A DNA stretch of 15,648 nt from Candidatus Scatoplasma merdavium (GTDB taxonomy: Bacteria; Bacillota_I; Bacilli_A; RFN20; CAG-288). Position 1 is the stretch's first letter, and the number at the start of each line of letters is the position of its first letter. The notes under the pieces were generated by a model that did not search any database, was not told the DNA's origin, and worked only from the letters and a program-made list of their open reading frames with translations. The position numbers and the translations under genes are program-made. This document shows, one piece after another, positions 1 through 8,415 of this stretch. The DNA is taken from positions 1-15,648 of the forward strand of contig JADING010000130.1 in NCBI GenBank assembly GCA_017694135.1. Direction: 5' to 3'.

Positions 1-2
1 AC

Positions 3-905
3 CTCATTGATTCTGAACAAGTGGCACAAGAAAACGCTCAGCGCACTAAGAAGTTCCACTCGATGAAGAAAAAACGCGCTATCACTAACTCTCTGAGTTA
101 TTTGGTACTCGCTGTTTTAGGAATAATCTGGATTATTCCTATTATTATGATTATCTTTGTTTCCTTGCGTAACGTATCTTCGTTTACCGGGAACCTCATA
201 CCTGATGAAGGTTTAACCTTCCATTGGTATTACGACATCTTAGTTTCTGACGTCTTCCCGTTTAAGAGATGGTTCTTTAATACTTTGATTGTCGCTATCT
301 TCTGCATGGTCATTTCTACTTTGTTTGTTATGTCCGTGGCTTATACGATGTCCCGTCTTCGCTTTAAAGCTAGAAAGGGATTTATGAACATCAATTTGAT
401 TCTCGGTATGTTCCCGGGTTTCATGTCGATGATCGCTGTTTATAACATCCTTAAGGCCTTGGGAATCTCCGGTACGTTGATATCTTTGATTCTCATTTAT
501 TCTGGCGCATCAGGTTCTGGCTTCTTAATTGCGAAAGGTTTCTTCGACACCGTTTCTAAATCGCTAGATGAATCAGCGAGAATTGATGGGGCTAACAACT
601 TCAAAGTTTTCTACAAGATAGTCTTGCCTTTGTCTAAGCCTATTTTGGTCTACACTTTGTTAACTTCCTTTATGTCACCGTGGGTTGACTATATCTTCTC
701 GTCAGTTATTTTGCGCGACAACACGGAGAATTACACAATTGCTCTGGGTTTATACAACATGATTCAATCGAGAGAGGATATCGTTAACAACATGACGATG
801 TTCTTTGCCGGTGCGGTTTTGATTTCTGTTCCTATTATGATTTTGTTCTTGTTCACGCAGAAATATTATGTCGCCGGTGTTACTGGTGGTTCAGTGAAAG
901 GATAG
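3..905 (+). CDS. malG: Maltodextrin ABC transporter permease, MalG type (5' partial)
   Basis: This is an inner-membrane permease subunit of a carbohydrate-uptake ABC transporter, predicted to pair with a MalF-type partner and the ATPase encoded at 4135. Counting from the GTG at 21, hydrophobic segments lie near residues 26-48, 86-110, 122-144, 150-172, 208-230 and 260-280, giving the six spans usual for MalG. The cytoplasmic EAA loop is at about 184-207 (ESARIDGA, then IVLPLSKP), which docks on the ATPase. The C-terminus (GVTGGSVKG) is the typical MalG ending. The frame stays open to the left edge with no visible ribosome binding site before the GTG at 21 or the in-frame ATG at 63, so the true start is probably outside the window. 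A GH13 gene follows after 4 bases, which supports maltodextrin as substrate, although the exact sugar is inferred from context. Confidence 0.9.
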   Translation, partial: LIDSEQVAQENAQRTKKFHSMKKKRAITNSLSYLVLAVLGIIWIIPIIMIIFVSLRNVSSFTGNLIPDEGLTFHWYYDILVSDVFPFKRWFFNTLIVAIFCMVISTLFVMSVAYTMSRLRFKARKGFMNINLILGMFPGFMSMIAVYNILKALGISGTLISLILIYSGASGSGFLIAKGFFDTVSKSLDESARIDGANNFKVFYKIVLPLSKPILVYTLLTSFMSPWVDYIFSSVILRDNTENYTIALGLYNMIQSREDIVNNMTMFFAGAVLISVPIMILFLFTQKYYVAGVTGGSVKG

Positions 906-909
906 AGAT

Positions 910-2412
910 ATGAAATTTAAAGATCTTATATTTTACGAAATATATCCCAATTCGTATTTGGATACTAACGGAGATGGTTTCGGCGACTTGCAAGGTATCA
1001 TCTCCAAACTTGATTACATCCAAGGCCTAGGGTTTAACGCCATTTGGTTAAATCCGATTTACACCTCACCTTTTAAAGATGGTGGATACGATGTTTCTGA
1101 TCCTTATTTGGTCGATAAGAGATTCGGAACTAACGATGACTTAAAAGAACTTATTGAGAAGATGCATCAAAGAAATATGGTGCTTTTCTTAGACTTAGTT
1201 CCTGGTCACGTTTCTATTCAGGAAAAGACTTTCTTAAAGTCATCTGAGAATGTTCCTAACGAAGAGTATGACACCTTCATTTGGAACAATAACGTTTGGA
1301 ACTACAATCCTAAATACCGCTTTATTTCAGGTATGTTTGATCGTAATGGTTGCTATATGGTCAACTTTTTCGCTCATCAAGCCGCTATCAATTACGGATT
1401 TAATGAAATCGATGATCCTTCCTATCAAATCCCTTATAAGGAAGCGAAAAAAGGAAGGGAATATATTGAGAAAATCATGAAGTTTTATCTGGATATGGGC
1501 GTCGATGGTTTCCGCTGCGATATGGCTGATTCTTTGGTTAAGAACGATCCGAGTAAGAAAGCTACTATATGGACTTGGAAGAAGATCAGAGAAGATCTAT
1601 ACAAACAGGGAGTTAAAAAGTTTTACATGACTAGCGAATGGTCGAATCCTCACCGCTCTTTACAAGCGGGTTTCGATTCAGATTTCGTCTTGGATCACCA
1701 CGACAATTTCTCCCACCATTTATTTAGACAAGGAGAGAATGGATTTACCGCTCCTTTGTTAGTGAATTACAACAGCAAGCTCTATGAGATGTTTGTTAAA
1801 GATGTCAATAAGAGATTGCTGGCTTCAAAGAGATTCAAAGGTCAGTTGTCTTTGATTTCTGGTAACCACGATACTTGGAGAATCGCTAACTATTTGAATC
1901 AAGAAGAGCTTAAATTAGCTTATCTGTTCTTGTTTACTTTCCCCGGTGTTCCTTACCTTTATTACGGGGATGAGATCGGTATGCACACTGATACGTCCTT
2001 ACCTTCTTTTGAAGGTGGCTTCCAAAGAACGGGTTCGAGGACACCGATGAGATGGGATGCTTCTTTAAACGCTGGTTTCTCAACTTCGGAAAAGACGTTC
2101 TTACCTACTAACAAAGGCGATACTACCGTTGAAGAAGAGGAGAGAGATCCTTCTTCGTTGCTCAATGTTATTAAAGAACTTATCGCACTGCGCAAATCTC
2201 ACGAAGAGTTCACTTCTTACGATTTCCATTTTGTCGATTTTCCTTTAGGTTACAAACGAAAAGATATTTTGGTTTTAATTAACCTCAAAGACGAAGAAGC
2301 GAGCTATTCAGTTAAAGGTAATATCCTTTATAAGTTAGGTGATGCTAGATATGAAAACGGTGAGTGTCACTTAGCTAAACACGCCGCTATTGTTATCCAG
2401 GAGGAAAAATGA
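910..2412 (+). CDS. Cytoplasmic GH13 alpha-glucosidase / oligo-1,6-glucosidase-like enzyme
   Basis: This 500-residue glycoside hydrolase family 13 enzyme probably hydrolyses alpha-glucosidic bonds in imported maltodextrins. It has no signal peptide, so it should act in the cytoplasm. A DTNGDGFGDLQG loop near residues 18-29 is typical of the oligo-1,6-glucosidase side of GH13. Catalytic residues are visible as Asp204 (nucleophile, in GFRCDMAD), Glu243 (acid/base, in MTSEWSNP) and Asp321 (in SGNHDTW). Conserved region I reads DLVPGH at 95-100, keeping the Asp and His but with Gly where most members have Asn. A YYGDEIG segment closes the barrel at 351-357. An AAAGGA ribosome binding site at 897-902 supports the ATG at 910. 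The gene is sandwiched between permease and lipoprotein amylase genes, with its stop overlapping the next start. The exact specificity (alpha-1,4 or alpha-1,6) cannot be decided from sequence alone. Confidence 0.88.
   Translation: MKFKDLIFYEIYPNSYLDTNGDGFGDLQGIISKLDYIQGLGFNAIWLNPIYTSPFKDGGYDVSDPYLVDKRFGTNDDLKELIEKMHQRNMVLFLDLVPGHVSIQEKTFLKSSENVPNEEYDTFIWNNNVWNYNPKYRFISGMFDRNGCYMVNFFAHQAAINYGFNEIDDPSYQIPYKEAKKGREYIEKIMKFYLDMGVDGFRCDMADSLVKNDPSKKATIWTWKKIREDLYKQGVKKFYMTSEWSNPHRSLQAGFDSDFVLDHHDNFSHHLFRQGENGFTAPLLVNYNSKLYEMFVKDVNKRLLASKRFKGQLSLISGNHDTWRIANYLNQEELKLAYLFLFTFPGVPYLYYGDEIGMHTDTSLPSFEGGFQRTGSRTPMRWDASLNAGFSTSEKTFLPTNKGDTTVEEEERDPSSLLNVIKELIALRKSHEEFTSYDFHFVDFPLGYKRKDILVLINLKDEEASYSVKGNILYKLGDARYENGECHLAKHAAIVIQEEK
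2399..2404 (+). promoter_or_regulatory. Ribosome binding site of the lipoprotein amylase
   Basis: A full AGGAGG lies inside the last codons of the upstream GH13 gene, four bases before the ATG at 2409, which itself overlaps the TGA stop at 2410-2412. The arrangement fixes the start and suggests translational coupling of the two glycosidases. Confidence 0.8.
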
Positions 2413-4121
2413 AACGCCTGGTGAAGATGCTTGTTACTGGAGTCAGCGCCCTTTCTATAGTTACTTCTTGTCAAGAGCAAAGTGAGTCTAACTTTGTCGA
2501 TGTTGACAAGGACCTTCCGAGTTACATTTTGGATAAATCAAATAAGGAAGGGGAGAAAAACGATGACAAAATCGACGATTACTATCATATCTTCGTTCCG
2601 CAGTTTGCGGACTCTAACGGTGATGGAATCGGAGATCTTCAAGGGATAATCGATAAGCTCGATTACTTGAGAAAGAAAGGTGATCCTTACGGGCTTGGTT
2701 CTTTGGGAGTCAATGGCATCTTCTTATCACCTATACACAAAGCGACCTCTTATCACAAATACGATGTTATTGATCTAGAGTCTATCGATCCGCAGTTTGG
2801 TACTATGGAACAATTTGAGACGCTGATAGATCAAGCTCATCAAAGAGGGCTTAAAGTCATTATCGATACGGTCTTGAATCACTCCTCTATCGATAACGCG
2901 CTATTTAAAAAAGCTATTGAAGGTCTAAAGACTTCAACCGCTCACGATGAAAACGGGAGACCGAGCAAGGAGCTAGTAGAAAAGTATCCAGAAATCGATT
3001 ACTTCCGCTTTATCTACCGCGGTTCTTCTTTCTCAGATTACTCGAATAGAATTTATGAAACTAATGTCGGAGATTGGTTGTTTGAAGGCTTTTCTCAGAC
3101 GATGCCTGATTGGAACTTAGATAATTCCAAGGTTAGACAAATACATTCCGATTACTTGAGATTCTGGAGTGAAAAAGGAGTCGATGGATTTAGACTCGAT
3201 GCGGTAAAGTCCTATTATGGAGAAGAAGCAGTCGATTTAAACAAGAACTTCGAATATATTAATTACATCGAATCTGAAGCTAAAAAGTTCAATCCCGATG
3301 TTTATATCGTCGCTGAAGGTCCTTGGTCGTTTGCTGAATGCAGGGAATATGTAAAAAATACTAATATCGATTCTTACTTCGACTTTCAGACTTCTGTTAA
3401 TTCTCTCCCTTCGCATTACTCTTTCCCGTTTAACGCTATAAGAAATGGGAAATTCAATTCTGAGAAATTTGAAACTCTCTACGGGTATAACGAAGAAGAG
3501 AGCGAGATTAATTCAACTCACATCGACTGTTACTTCAATTCTAACCACGATGTCGGAAGAATAAACAACCAGTTTGTTTCGCAGGGGAATTATCTCTTGG
3601 AAAAAATGAAATTCTTCTACTCGTTGATGGCTTGCTTCTCCGGGAATTACTTCACTTATTACGGAGATGAAATCGGTTTGATGGGAGTTAAGCAAGGAAG
3701 TGATGACAGATACTGCCGCGCTCCGTTTAACTGGGGAGATTCTTATACGCCTAAAGAGCTTGTTCAAGGTCAAAACGACAACCAGAAGAAGTATTCAGGT
3801 TCGTATTTGGATCAGGTTAACGATCCTGATTCCTCGTTTAATTTCTTCCGCCGCTTCTATGCTTTCCGCCATATGAATCCAGCTATTCAAGCCGGAAAGG
3901 TCGTGGAAGTTAAGTCTCTTACTGATAGGGTTGTTCAAATTGAAAAGAAGTATTTAGATAAAACCGTTTACTTATTTGTGAACACTTCTCCAGAAGAAAA
4001 CTACTCTTTAAAACAGGGGGAATTGAAATTGGTCGATTGCTTAAGCGCAACGACGTATTCTTATTTGGAAGATGGAAATATCGTTCTTTCACCTCTCAGC
4101 GTCACTTATATAGAACAATAA
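2409..4121 (+). CDS. Surface lipoprotein GH13 alpha-amylase
   Basis: This 570-residue GH13 enzyme is predicted to be anchored to the outer face of the membrane and to cut starch or maltodextrin there. The N-terminus is a lipoprotein signal (KR start, hydrophobic stretch, lipobox VTSC with the lipidated Cys at 21), followed by a charged linker to about residue 58. The barrel starts at YYHIFVPQF and carries the DSNGDGIGD loop at 68-76. Region I is DTVLNH (153-158), the nucleophile is Asp264 (GFRLDAVK), the acid/base is Glu303 (VAEGPW), and the third acid is Asp381 (NSNHDVGR). The SYHKYDV segment near 114-120 resembles secreted bacterial alpha-amylases. The start overlaps the stop of the cytoplasmic GH13 gene and has a strong AGGAGG site, so one message would feed two compartments. 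Alpha-amylase activity is inferred, and neopullulanase-like activity remains possible. Confidence 0.88.
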   Translation: MKRLVKMLVTGVSALSIVTSCQEQSESNFVDVDKDLPSYILDKSNKEGEKNDDKIDDYYHIFVPQFADSNGDGIGDLQGIIDKLDYLRKKGDPYGLGSLGVNGIFLSPIHKATSYHKYDVIDLESIDPQFGTMEQFETLIDQAHQRGLKVIIDTVLNHSSIDNALFKKAIEGLKTSTAHDENGRPSKELVEKYPEIDYFRFIYRGSSFSDYSNRIYETNVGDWLFEGFSQTMPDWNLDNSKVRQIHSDYLRFWSEKGVDGFRLDAVKSYYGEEAVDLNKNFEYINYIESEAKKFNPDVYIVAEGPWSFAECREYVKNTNIDSYFDFQTSVNSLPSHYSFPFNAIRNGKFNSEKFETLYGYNEEESEINSTHIDCYFNSNHDVGRINNQFVSQGNYLLEKMKFFYSLMACFSGNYFTYYGDEIGLMGVKQGSDDRYCRAPFNWGDSYTPKELVQGQNDNQKKYSGSYLDQVNDPDSSFNFFRRFYAFRHMNPAIQAGKVVEVKSLTDRVVQIEKKYLDKTVYLFVNTSPEENYSLKQGELKLVDCLSATTYSYLEDGNIVLSPLSVTYIEQ

Positions 4122-4134
4122 AGGAGATAATGCT

Positions 4135-6024
4135 ATGTCAGATGTTGTTTTAAATCACATTTACAAAGTCTATCCGAATGGAGCTAAAGCCGTTTCAGAT
4201 TTCAACATTCACATTAAAGATAAAGAGTTCATTGTCTTTGTCGGTCCTTCTGGCTGCGGTAAATCGACTACTTTGCGTATGATTGCGGGCTTGGAAGATA
4301 TCACCGCTGGCGATTTGTTTATCGGAGGAAATCTGGTTAACGATGTCCAGCCGAAAGACAGAGATATCGCGATGGTGTTCCAAAATTACGCCTTATATCC
4401 TCATATGACTGTGTTTGATAATATCGCCTTTTCTTTGAAAATCAAGCACGTTAACAAAGATGAAATTAATCGCCGCGTTTTAGAAGCTGCAAAGATATTG
4501 GGTATTGAAGAGTACTTGCAGAGAAAACCGAAGGAAATGTCAGGTGGTCAGCGTCAGCGTGTTGCGTTAGGGCGCGCCATTGTTCGCAATCCGAAGGTCT
4601 TCTTGCTCGACGAACCTCTTTCAAACTTGGATGCAAAGCTCCGCGCTCAAATGCGTTCAGAAATCACGAAGCTTCACAAGAAACTCGCAACTACTTTTAT
4701 CTACGTCACTCACGACCAGGTCGAAGCTATGACCATGGGTACCCGTATCGTTGTTATGAAAGCCGGCTTTGTCCAGCAGATCGATACTCCTACCAATCTT
4801 TACAATTATCCTATTAACAAGTTTGTTGCCGGATTTATCGGTACTCCGCAAATGAACTTCTTCAATGTTACTTTGAATAAAGATGGTCAGAATGTCACTA
4901 TCGAATTTGAAGACAAACAGCAGATGGTTCTCGATTTTGAGAACTTCATTAAGTGCAACCCGCATTACTTAGATGGGAAGACTTATCTAACTTTAGGCAT
5001 TCGTCCGGATAACATTGTTTTAGCTGAGAGAAAAGGAAAGAGCACTATTGAGGCTGTCATTAGCAATATTGAAAAACTCGGTAATGAAACTCTCCTTTAC
5101 GCTGACTTAGCTGATAAAGTCAACACTGAAGAGTCAGTTACTAACGCTTCTATTATCATCAAAGTTCCGGCTTCTGATACCCATCAGGTCAACGATGTGA
5201 TACATCTTAAATTTAATCCTGATTTCATTCAGCTTTTTGATGCTGAAACTGAGTTTACAGTTATGCCGTTCAATCCTTCTAAGTCCTTTGCTTCTTTGAA
5301 AGTTGAAGGTGGAAAGATGGTTTTGTTCAATAAAACTCTCCCGTTACCCGAGGCTTTCAGCTCTTTGAAAGATGGGACTTATGAAATTGAGATTCCTGCA
5401 AGTTCTATTGTCGATGGAGACGAGTTCTCTTTGACTTGTTCGAAAGTTCAAAAGGTCGAAGATGACTTGTATCTAGTTTGCTTAGAGCAAGATAAGGACC
5501 ACTATATCTTCACTACTTCACCTGTCGAAGTTAAACCTGGTACTAAGATCAGTTTTGATGTCGCTTTAGAAGATGTTATCTTCTCTGATAAAGAAACGGG
5601 AATTGAACCTATCTCCCATACGTTTGCTTCCGATGGTAAGTTTGTTAAGGTTAAAGAAGCTAAGAAAGATGGACGCGGTAAGGAAGTTGTCTTCTACGGA
5701 GAAGTTCCTAACGCTAGATATCGCCTTTCTGATGTCGCTACTAAACGCTTGTTCGCTATTGAAGGAAGAAACTGCTTCACTAATCCTTACCGTTTAGAAT
5801 ACGGAGTTAAGATAGTCGAAGACTCTTCTAACCTTATTGAGCACGAAAAATTAGGAGTGTATAAATATCTTAAAAAGTCCTATCTCAAGGTCAAGGTTGG
5901 AGATATGATTAATTACGTTGATATTACTTCTTACAAAGGAAATGTCGATGATATTAAGATCAGCTTTGATCACGATGCCCATTTGTCAGCCTATAACAAG
6001 GCTAATAACGTCAAGATTATTTAA
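4135..6024 (+). CDS. msmK: Sugar ABC transporter ATPase, MsmK/UgpC type, with extra C-terminal region
   Basis: This is the ATP-hydrolysing subunit of a carbohydrate importer, acting on the cytoplasmic side with the MalG-type permease. All nucleotide-binding motifs are present: Walker A GPSGCGKST (37-45), Q-loop Gln83, signature SGGQ (136-139), Walker B VFLLDE (155-160) and the switch His193. A TOBE-like regulatory barrel follows at roughly 285-372 (LGIRPDNI to LFDAETE), as in MalK/MsmK proteins. Family members are usually about 370 residues; this one has 629, adding some 255 residues of beta-rich sequence. The segment at about 414-489 ends in VIFSDKETG, echoing the end of the first barrel, and the last part (about 586-629) looks similar again. 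AAGGAG at 4121-4126 fixes the ATG at 4135; the ATG at 4130 is out of frame. The gene sits between the amylase and LRR lipoprotein genes. Confidence 0.93.
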   Translation: MSDVVLNHIYKVYPNGAKAVSDFNIHIKDKEFIVFVGPSGCGKSTTLRMIAGLEDITAGDLFIGGNLVNDVQPKDRDIAMVFQNYALYPHMTVFDNIAFSLKIKHVNKDEINRRVLEAAKILGIEEYLQRKPKEMSGGQRQRVALGRAIVRNPKVFLLDEPLSNLDAKLRAQMRSEITKLHKKLATTFIYVTHDQVEAMTMGTRIVVMKAGFVQQIDTPTNLYNYPINKFVAGFIGTPQMNFFNVTLNKDGQNVTIEFEDKQQMVLDFENFIKCNPHYLDGKTYLTLGIRPDNIVLAERKGKSTIEAVISNIEKLGNETLLYADLADKVNTEESVTNASIIIKVPASDTHQVNDVIHLKFNPDFIQLFDAETEFTVMPFNPSKSFASLKVEGGKMVLFNKTLPLPEAFSSLKDGTYEIEIPASSIVDGDEFSLTCSKVQKVEDDLYLVCLEQDKDHYIFTTSPVEVKPGTKISFDVALEDVIFSDKETGIEPISHTFASDGKFVKVKEAKKDGRGKEVVFYGEVPNARYRLSDVATKRLFAIEGRNCFTNPYRLEYGVKIVEDSSNLIEHEKLGVYKYLKKSYLKVKVGDMINYVDITSYKGNVDDIKISFDHDAHLSAYNKANNVKII

Positions 6025-6035
6025 AGGAGAGAACT

Positions 6036-8204
6036 ATGGCAAAAAGAAAGTACCTTATAGCCAGCGTTCCGCTTCTGTTAATTAGTTCGCTAAGTTTGAT
6101 TTCTTGCGATGATTCAAATGAAAACGGAGCGCTTTATAACCCGTTTGAAAACGATAAGTTCACTGAACGTTTCGCTTATCAAGTAGTTGCTGGTCCTTCA
6201 GGAACCGCTGCGGATATTTTCGATGAAACCCCCTCAGTTAACGATTCGACAATCACTTTAAACCAATACACGTATTCCGATGGTTTACCTGATATTCCAG
6301 GTTACGTTGAAGATAATGGTTCGACCTTAATTATTGAAGATTCCATCAGAAAAGATGTCCAAACTGTTTACGGTCAAGGATATCCTATTGTTAGAATTAA
6401 CGAGTTGTGCTTTTACCGCAACACGACGGTAAGTAAGATTGAGCTTCCCGATACTATTGAATATATCGGCGATGAAGCTTTCCGCCGTATGACTAACCTC
6501 AATGATATCAATGTCGACGAGCTCACTAATTTAACATATATCGGCGATAGGGTATTTGATGAGGTGCCTTGGTATACCACTTATTTAGAAAATCACAGCG
6601 GAGCCATAATTTTTGGCAACGTATTGTATGCGGTTAACGGAAACATCGGAGAAAGTTACACGGTTCCTAGCAATATTAAAACCATTTCACCCGATGCTTT
6701 TGCCGGACATACCGAGTTAAAATCCATCGTTCTTCCTGAAGGATTAGAAACCATCGGCGCTAACGCTTTTGATGGTACTTCATTGGAAGAAGTGGTTCTT
6801 CCTAGCAGCGTGACTAGCGTTGGAGAAGAGGCCTTTGCAAACTGTGAAAGCCTCACTAAGCTCGATTTAGCTAACGCTGAGATATCTTCAGAAGGCCCGA
6901 TTGTTACTAACTCGCCCTCTTTAAAAGAACTAACTTACAACGGGAGTGTTTCGGTTGCTGATTTTGTCGATAACAATGAAAACAGCTTAAATTCCATTGA
7001 AAAAGTTACGATTACTGGTGAGCGCGGTGCTCAATCTTTACTAGCTGATCTACCTAATCTTAAAGAGGTCAATTTTACTAACATTAAAGTTATTGATGAC
7101 AATAGCTTTGATAATTCCACCTCTTTAAGTACCATTAACGGTTTAGATACCTTGGAATTTATATCTGATAATTCGATAACTTCAACCCCGTATTACGCCA
7201 GTTTGCCGGATGGGGAAATATATTTAGGTACCGCCTATTTAGGATCTAAATCTTCTTCTAAGACGGCTTTGAAAGAAGGAACAACCGGGGTAGCTAAAGA
7301 CTCTTACGCCTCTTACAGTCAGAGCTTAGATTTACCTAGCAGCCTAAAATACATCGGTGAATCAGCCTTTGATAACTGCACGGGTATAAACGATATCGAT
7401 ATTATTAACTCTGTTGAGGTTCGCGCTAACGCTTTTGATGGTGCTATCAATGTTACATCTATCGAATTAGCCGATAACACTTCAATTGGTGAAAATGCCT
7501 TTAATGGCCTTACTAAGGTGGTTTCCTTATCTCTTCCTTACGGGGAAGATTTAACGGAAATTTTCGGTTCTTCTTTAGCTAACACGCTTACTACTTACAC
7601 TTTTAAAAACGGTCCGACTGCTGTAGCTGAAAATATGTTTAGAGATTATACCAAGCTCGAAACAGTCACTTTCTCGGACAGTTTAACCATTATTAACGCT
7701 AATGCTTTTAACGGATGCACAGCTTTGAAAACTGTTGATTTTCCTGTTTCGATTACAGAGATTGCTTCCTTTGCTTTCGCTAATTGCACTTCGTTAAATA
7801 ACATTAACTTTAACTGTGAGTTGAACGAACCTGTCGAAGAGCACTACTCATTTAAAGGCTTGCGCAATTTGCAATCTTTCGTCTTCTTTAACTGCACTTC
7901 ACTTTCGACCTCTTCTGTCAATCACAGAGAAGTTGAAGAGGGAACTTTCACCTTACCTGAATCTATCCGCAATATCCAGGCTTGTAACTTTACTGGTACC
8001 GCTATTGAGACAGTCAATGTTCGCTGCCCTGAATATTATTTCGATGGAATTTACGTATTTATCGACATTAGAGAATCGCAAGAGTACATAACAATTTCTG
8101 CTGATTGGTTAAACGATTTTGTCCAAGGGACTGATGAGAATGGTAATCCTTATGAAATCCCTTATACCATCAGTGAAATTAATCTAGATAATTACGATGA
8201 TTAA
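6036..8204 (+). CDS. BspA-type leucine-rich-repeat surface lipoprotein
   Basis: This 722-residue protein is predicted to be lipidated and displayed on the cell surface. It has a basic start, a hydrophobic core and a lipobox LISC with Cys24, followed by an acidic linker. From about residue 116 it is built of BspA/LRR_5-type repeats of roughly 22-23 residues, with the pattern LPxxxxxIGxxAFxxxxxLxxI. Clear copies lie at 138-159, 210-231, 233-253 and 255-276, and later ones include the NCTSLN-type turns near the C-terminus. Such repeats usually mediate binding to proteins, surfaces or glycans; no catalytic motif is visible. It follows the transporter ATPase by 11 bases with an AAAGGAGAG ribosome binding site, so it is probably co-transcribed with the starch genes. 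That context suggests a substrate-capture or adhesion role, but the ligand is unknown. Confidence 0.85.
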   Translation: MAKRKYLIASVPLLLISSLSLISCDDSNENGALYNPFENDKFTERFAYQVVAGPSGTAADIFDETPSVNDSTITLNQYTYSDGLPDIPGYVEDNGSTLIIEDSIRKDVQTVYGQGYPIVRINELCFYRNTTVSKIELPDTIEYIGDEAFRRMTNLNDINVDELTNLTYIGDRVFDEVPWYTTYLENHSGAIIFGNVLYAVNGNIGESYTVPSNIKTISPDAFAGHTELKSIVLPEGLETIGANAFDGTSLEEVVLPSSVTSVGEEAFANCESLTKLDLANAEISSEGPIVTNSPSLKELTYNGSVSVADFVDNNENSLNSIEKVTITGERGAQSLLADLPNLKEVNFTNIKVIDDNSFDNSTSLSTINGLDTLEFISDNSITSTPYYASLPDGEIYLGTAYLGSKSSSKTALKEGTTGVAKDSYASYSQSLDLPSSLKYIGESAFDNCTGINDIDIINSVEVRANAFDGAINVTSIELADNTSIGENAFNGLTKVVSLSLPYGEDLTEIFGSSLANTLTTYTFKNGPTAVAENMFRDYTKLETVTFSDSLTIINANAFNGCTALKTVDFPVSITEIASFAFANCTSLNNINFNCELNEPVEEHYSFKGLRNLQSFVFFNCTSLSTSSVNHREVEEGTFTLPESIRNIQACNFTGTAIETVNVRCPEYYFDGIYVFIDIRESQEYITISADWLNDFVQGTDENGNPYEIPYTISEINLDNYDD

Positions 8205-8224
8205 TACTATTTAATACCTCCTTT

Positions 8225-8256
8225 AACCCCTCTTCTGCAATTGGAACTGGGGTTTT
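8225..8256 (+). terminator. Probable rho-independent terminator of the starch operon
   Basis: AACCCC at 8225-8230 pairs with GGGGTT at 8249-8254. A weaker inner TTCT/GGAA pairing lies inside the loop. The hairpin runs into TTTT then AAAA, so the T tract is short. Its place 20 bases after the LRR lipoprotein stop fits operon termination, perhaps leaky. Confidence 0.55.
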
Positions 8257-8373
8257 AAAATAGGCTTTAATATATAAGAGGAGAAACGATAAATAGATTG
8301 CAAGCACTGTATGAATCATTTAATATGCTCGCTAAATAGGGTATTTATAAATATTTATTTTGTCTAATTTATT

Positions 8374-8382
8374 TGCTATTAT
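8374..8382 (+). promoter_or_regulatory. Candidate extended -10 promoter for gmk
   Basis: TGC followed by TATTAT makes an extended -10 element (TGn-TATnnT). A weak -35 candidate, TTTATT at 8354-8359, sits 17 bases upstream in a very AT-rich stretch. Transcription would begin near 8389, giving a leader of about 27 bases that contains AGAGAG but no strong Shine-Dalgarno site close to the gmk ATG. Confidence 0.4.
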
Positions 8383-8415
8383 ATTTCTGCATAGAGAGAA
8401 AGCTAAAATTACATT

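Noticed and set aside
1962..2195. Antisense open frames inside several genes (for example here, 3513-3773, 4657-4965, 14131-14436)
   Set aside because: They lie opposite strongly supported genes, lack ribosome binding sites or recognisable domains, and look like shadows of codon usage on the + strand.
8298..8312. A sequence resembling a catabolite-responsive element (TTGCAAGCACTGTAT)
   Set aside because: It misses two of the fixed positions of the cre consensus and lies downstream of the sugar operon, in front of gmk, where catabolite control is not expected.
8311..8367. An 18-codon ATG-started frame in the intergenic region
   Set aside because: There is no ribosome binding site at suitable distance, it runs through the AT palindrome and promoter region, and the composition is not protein-like.
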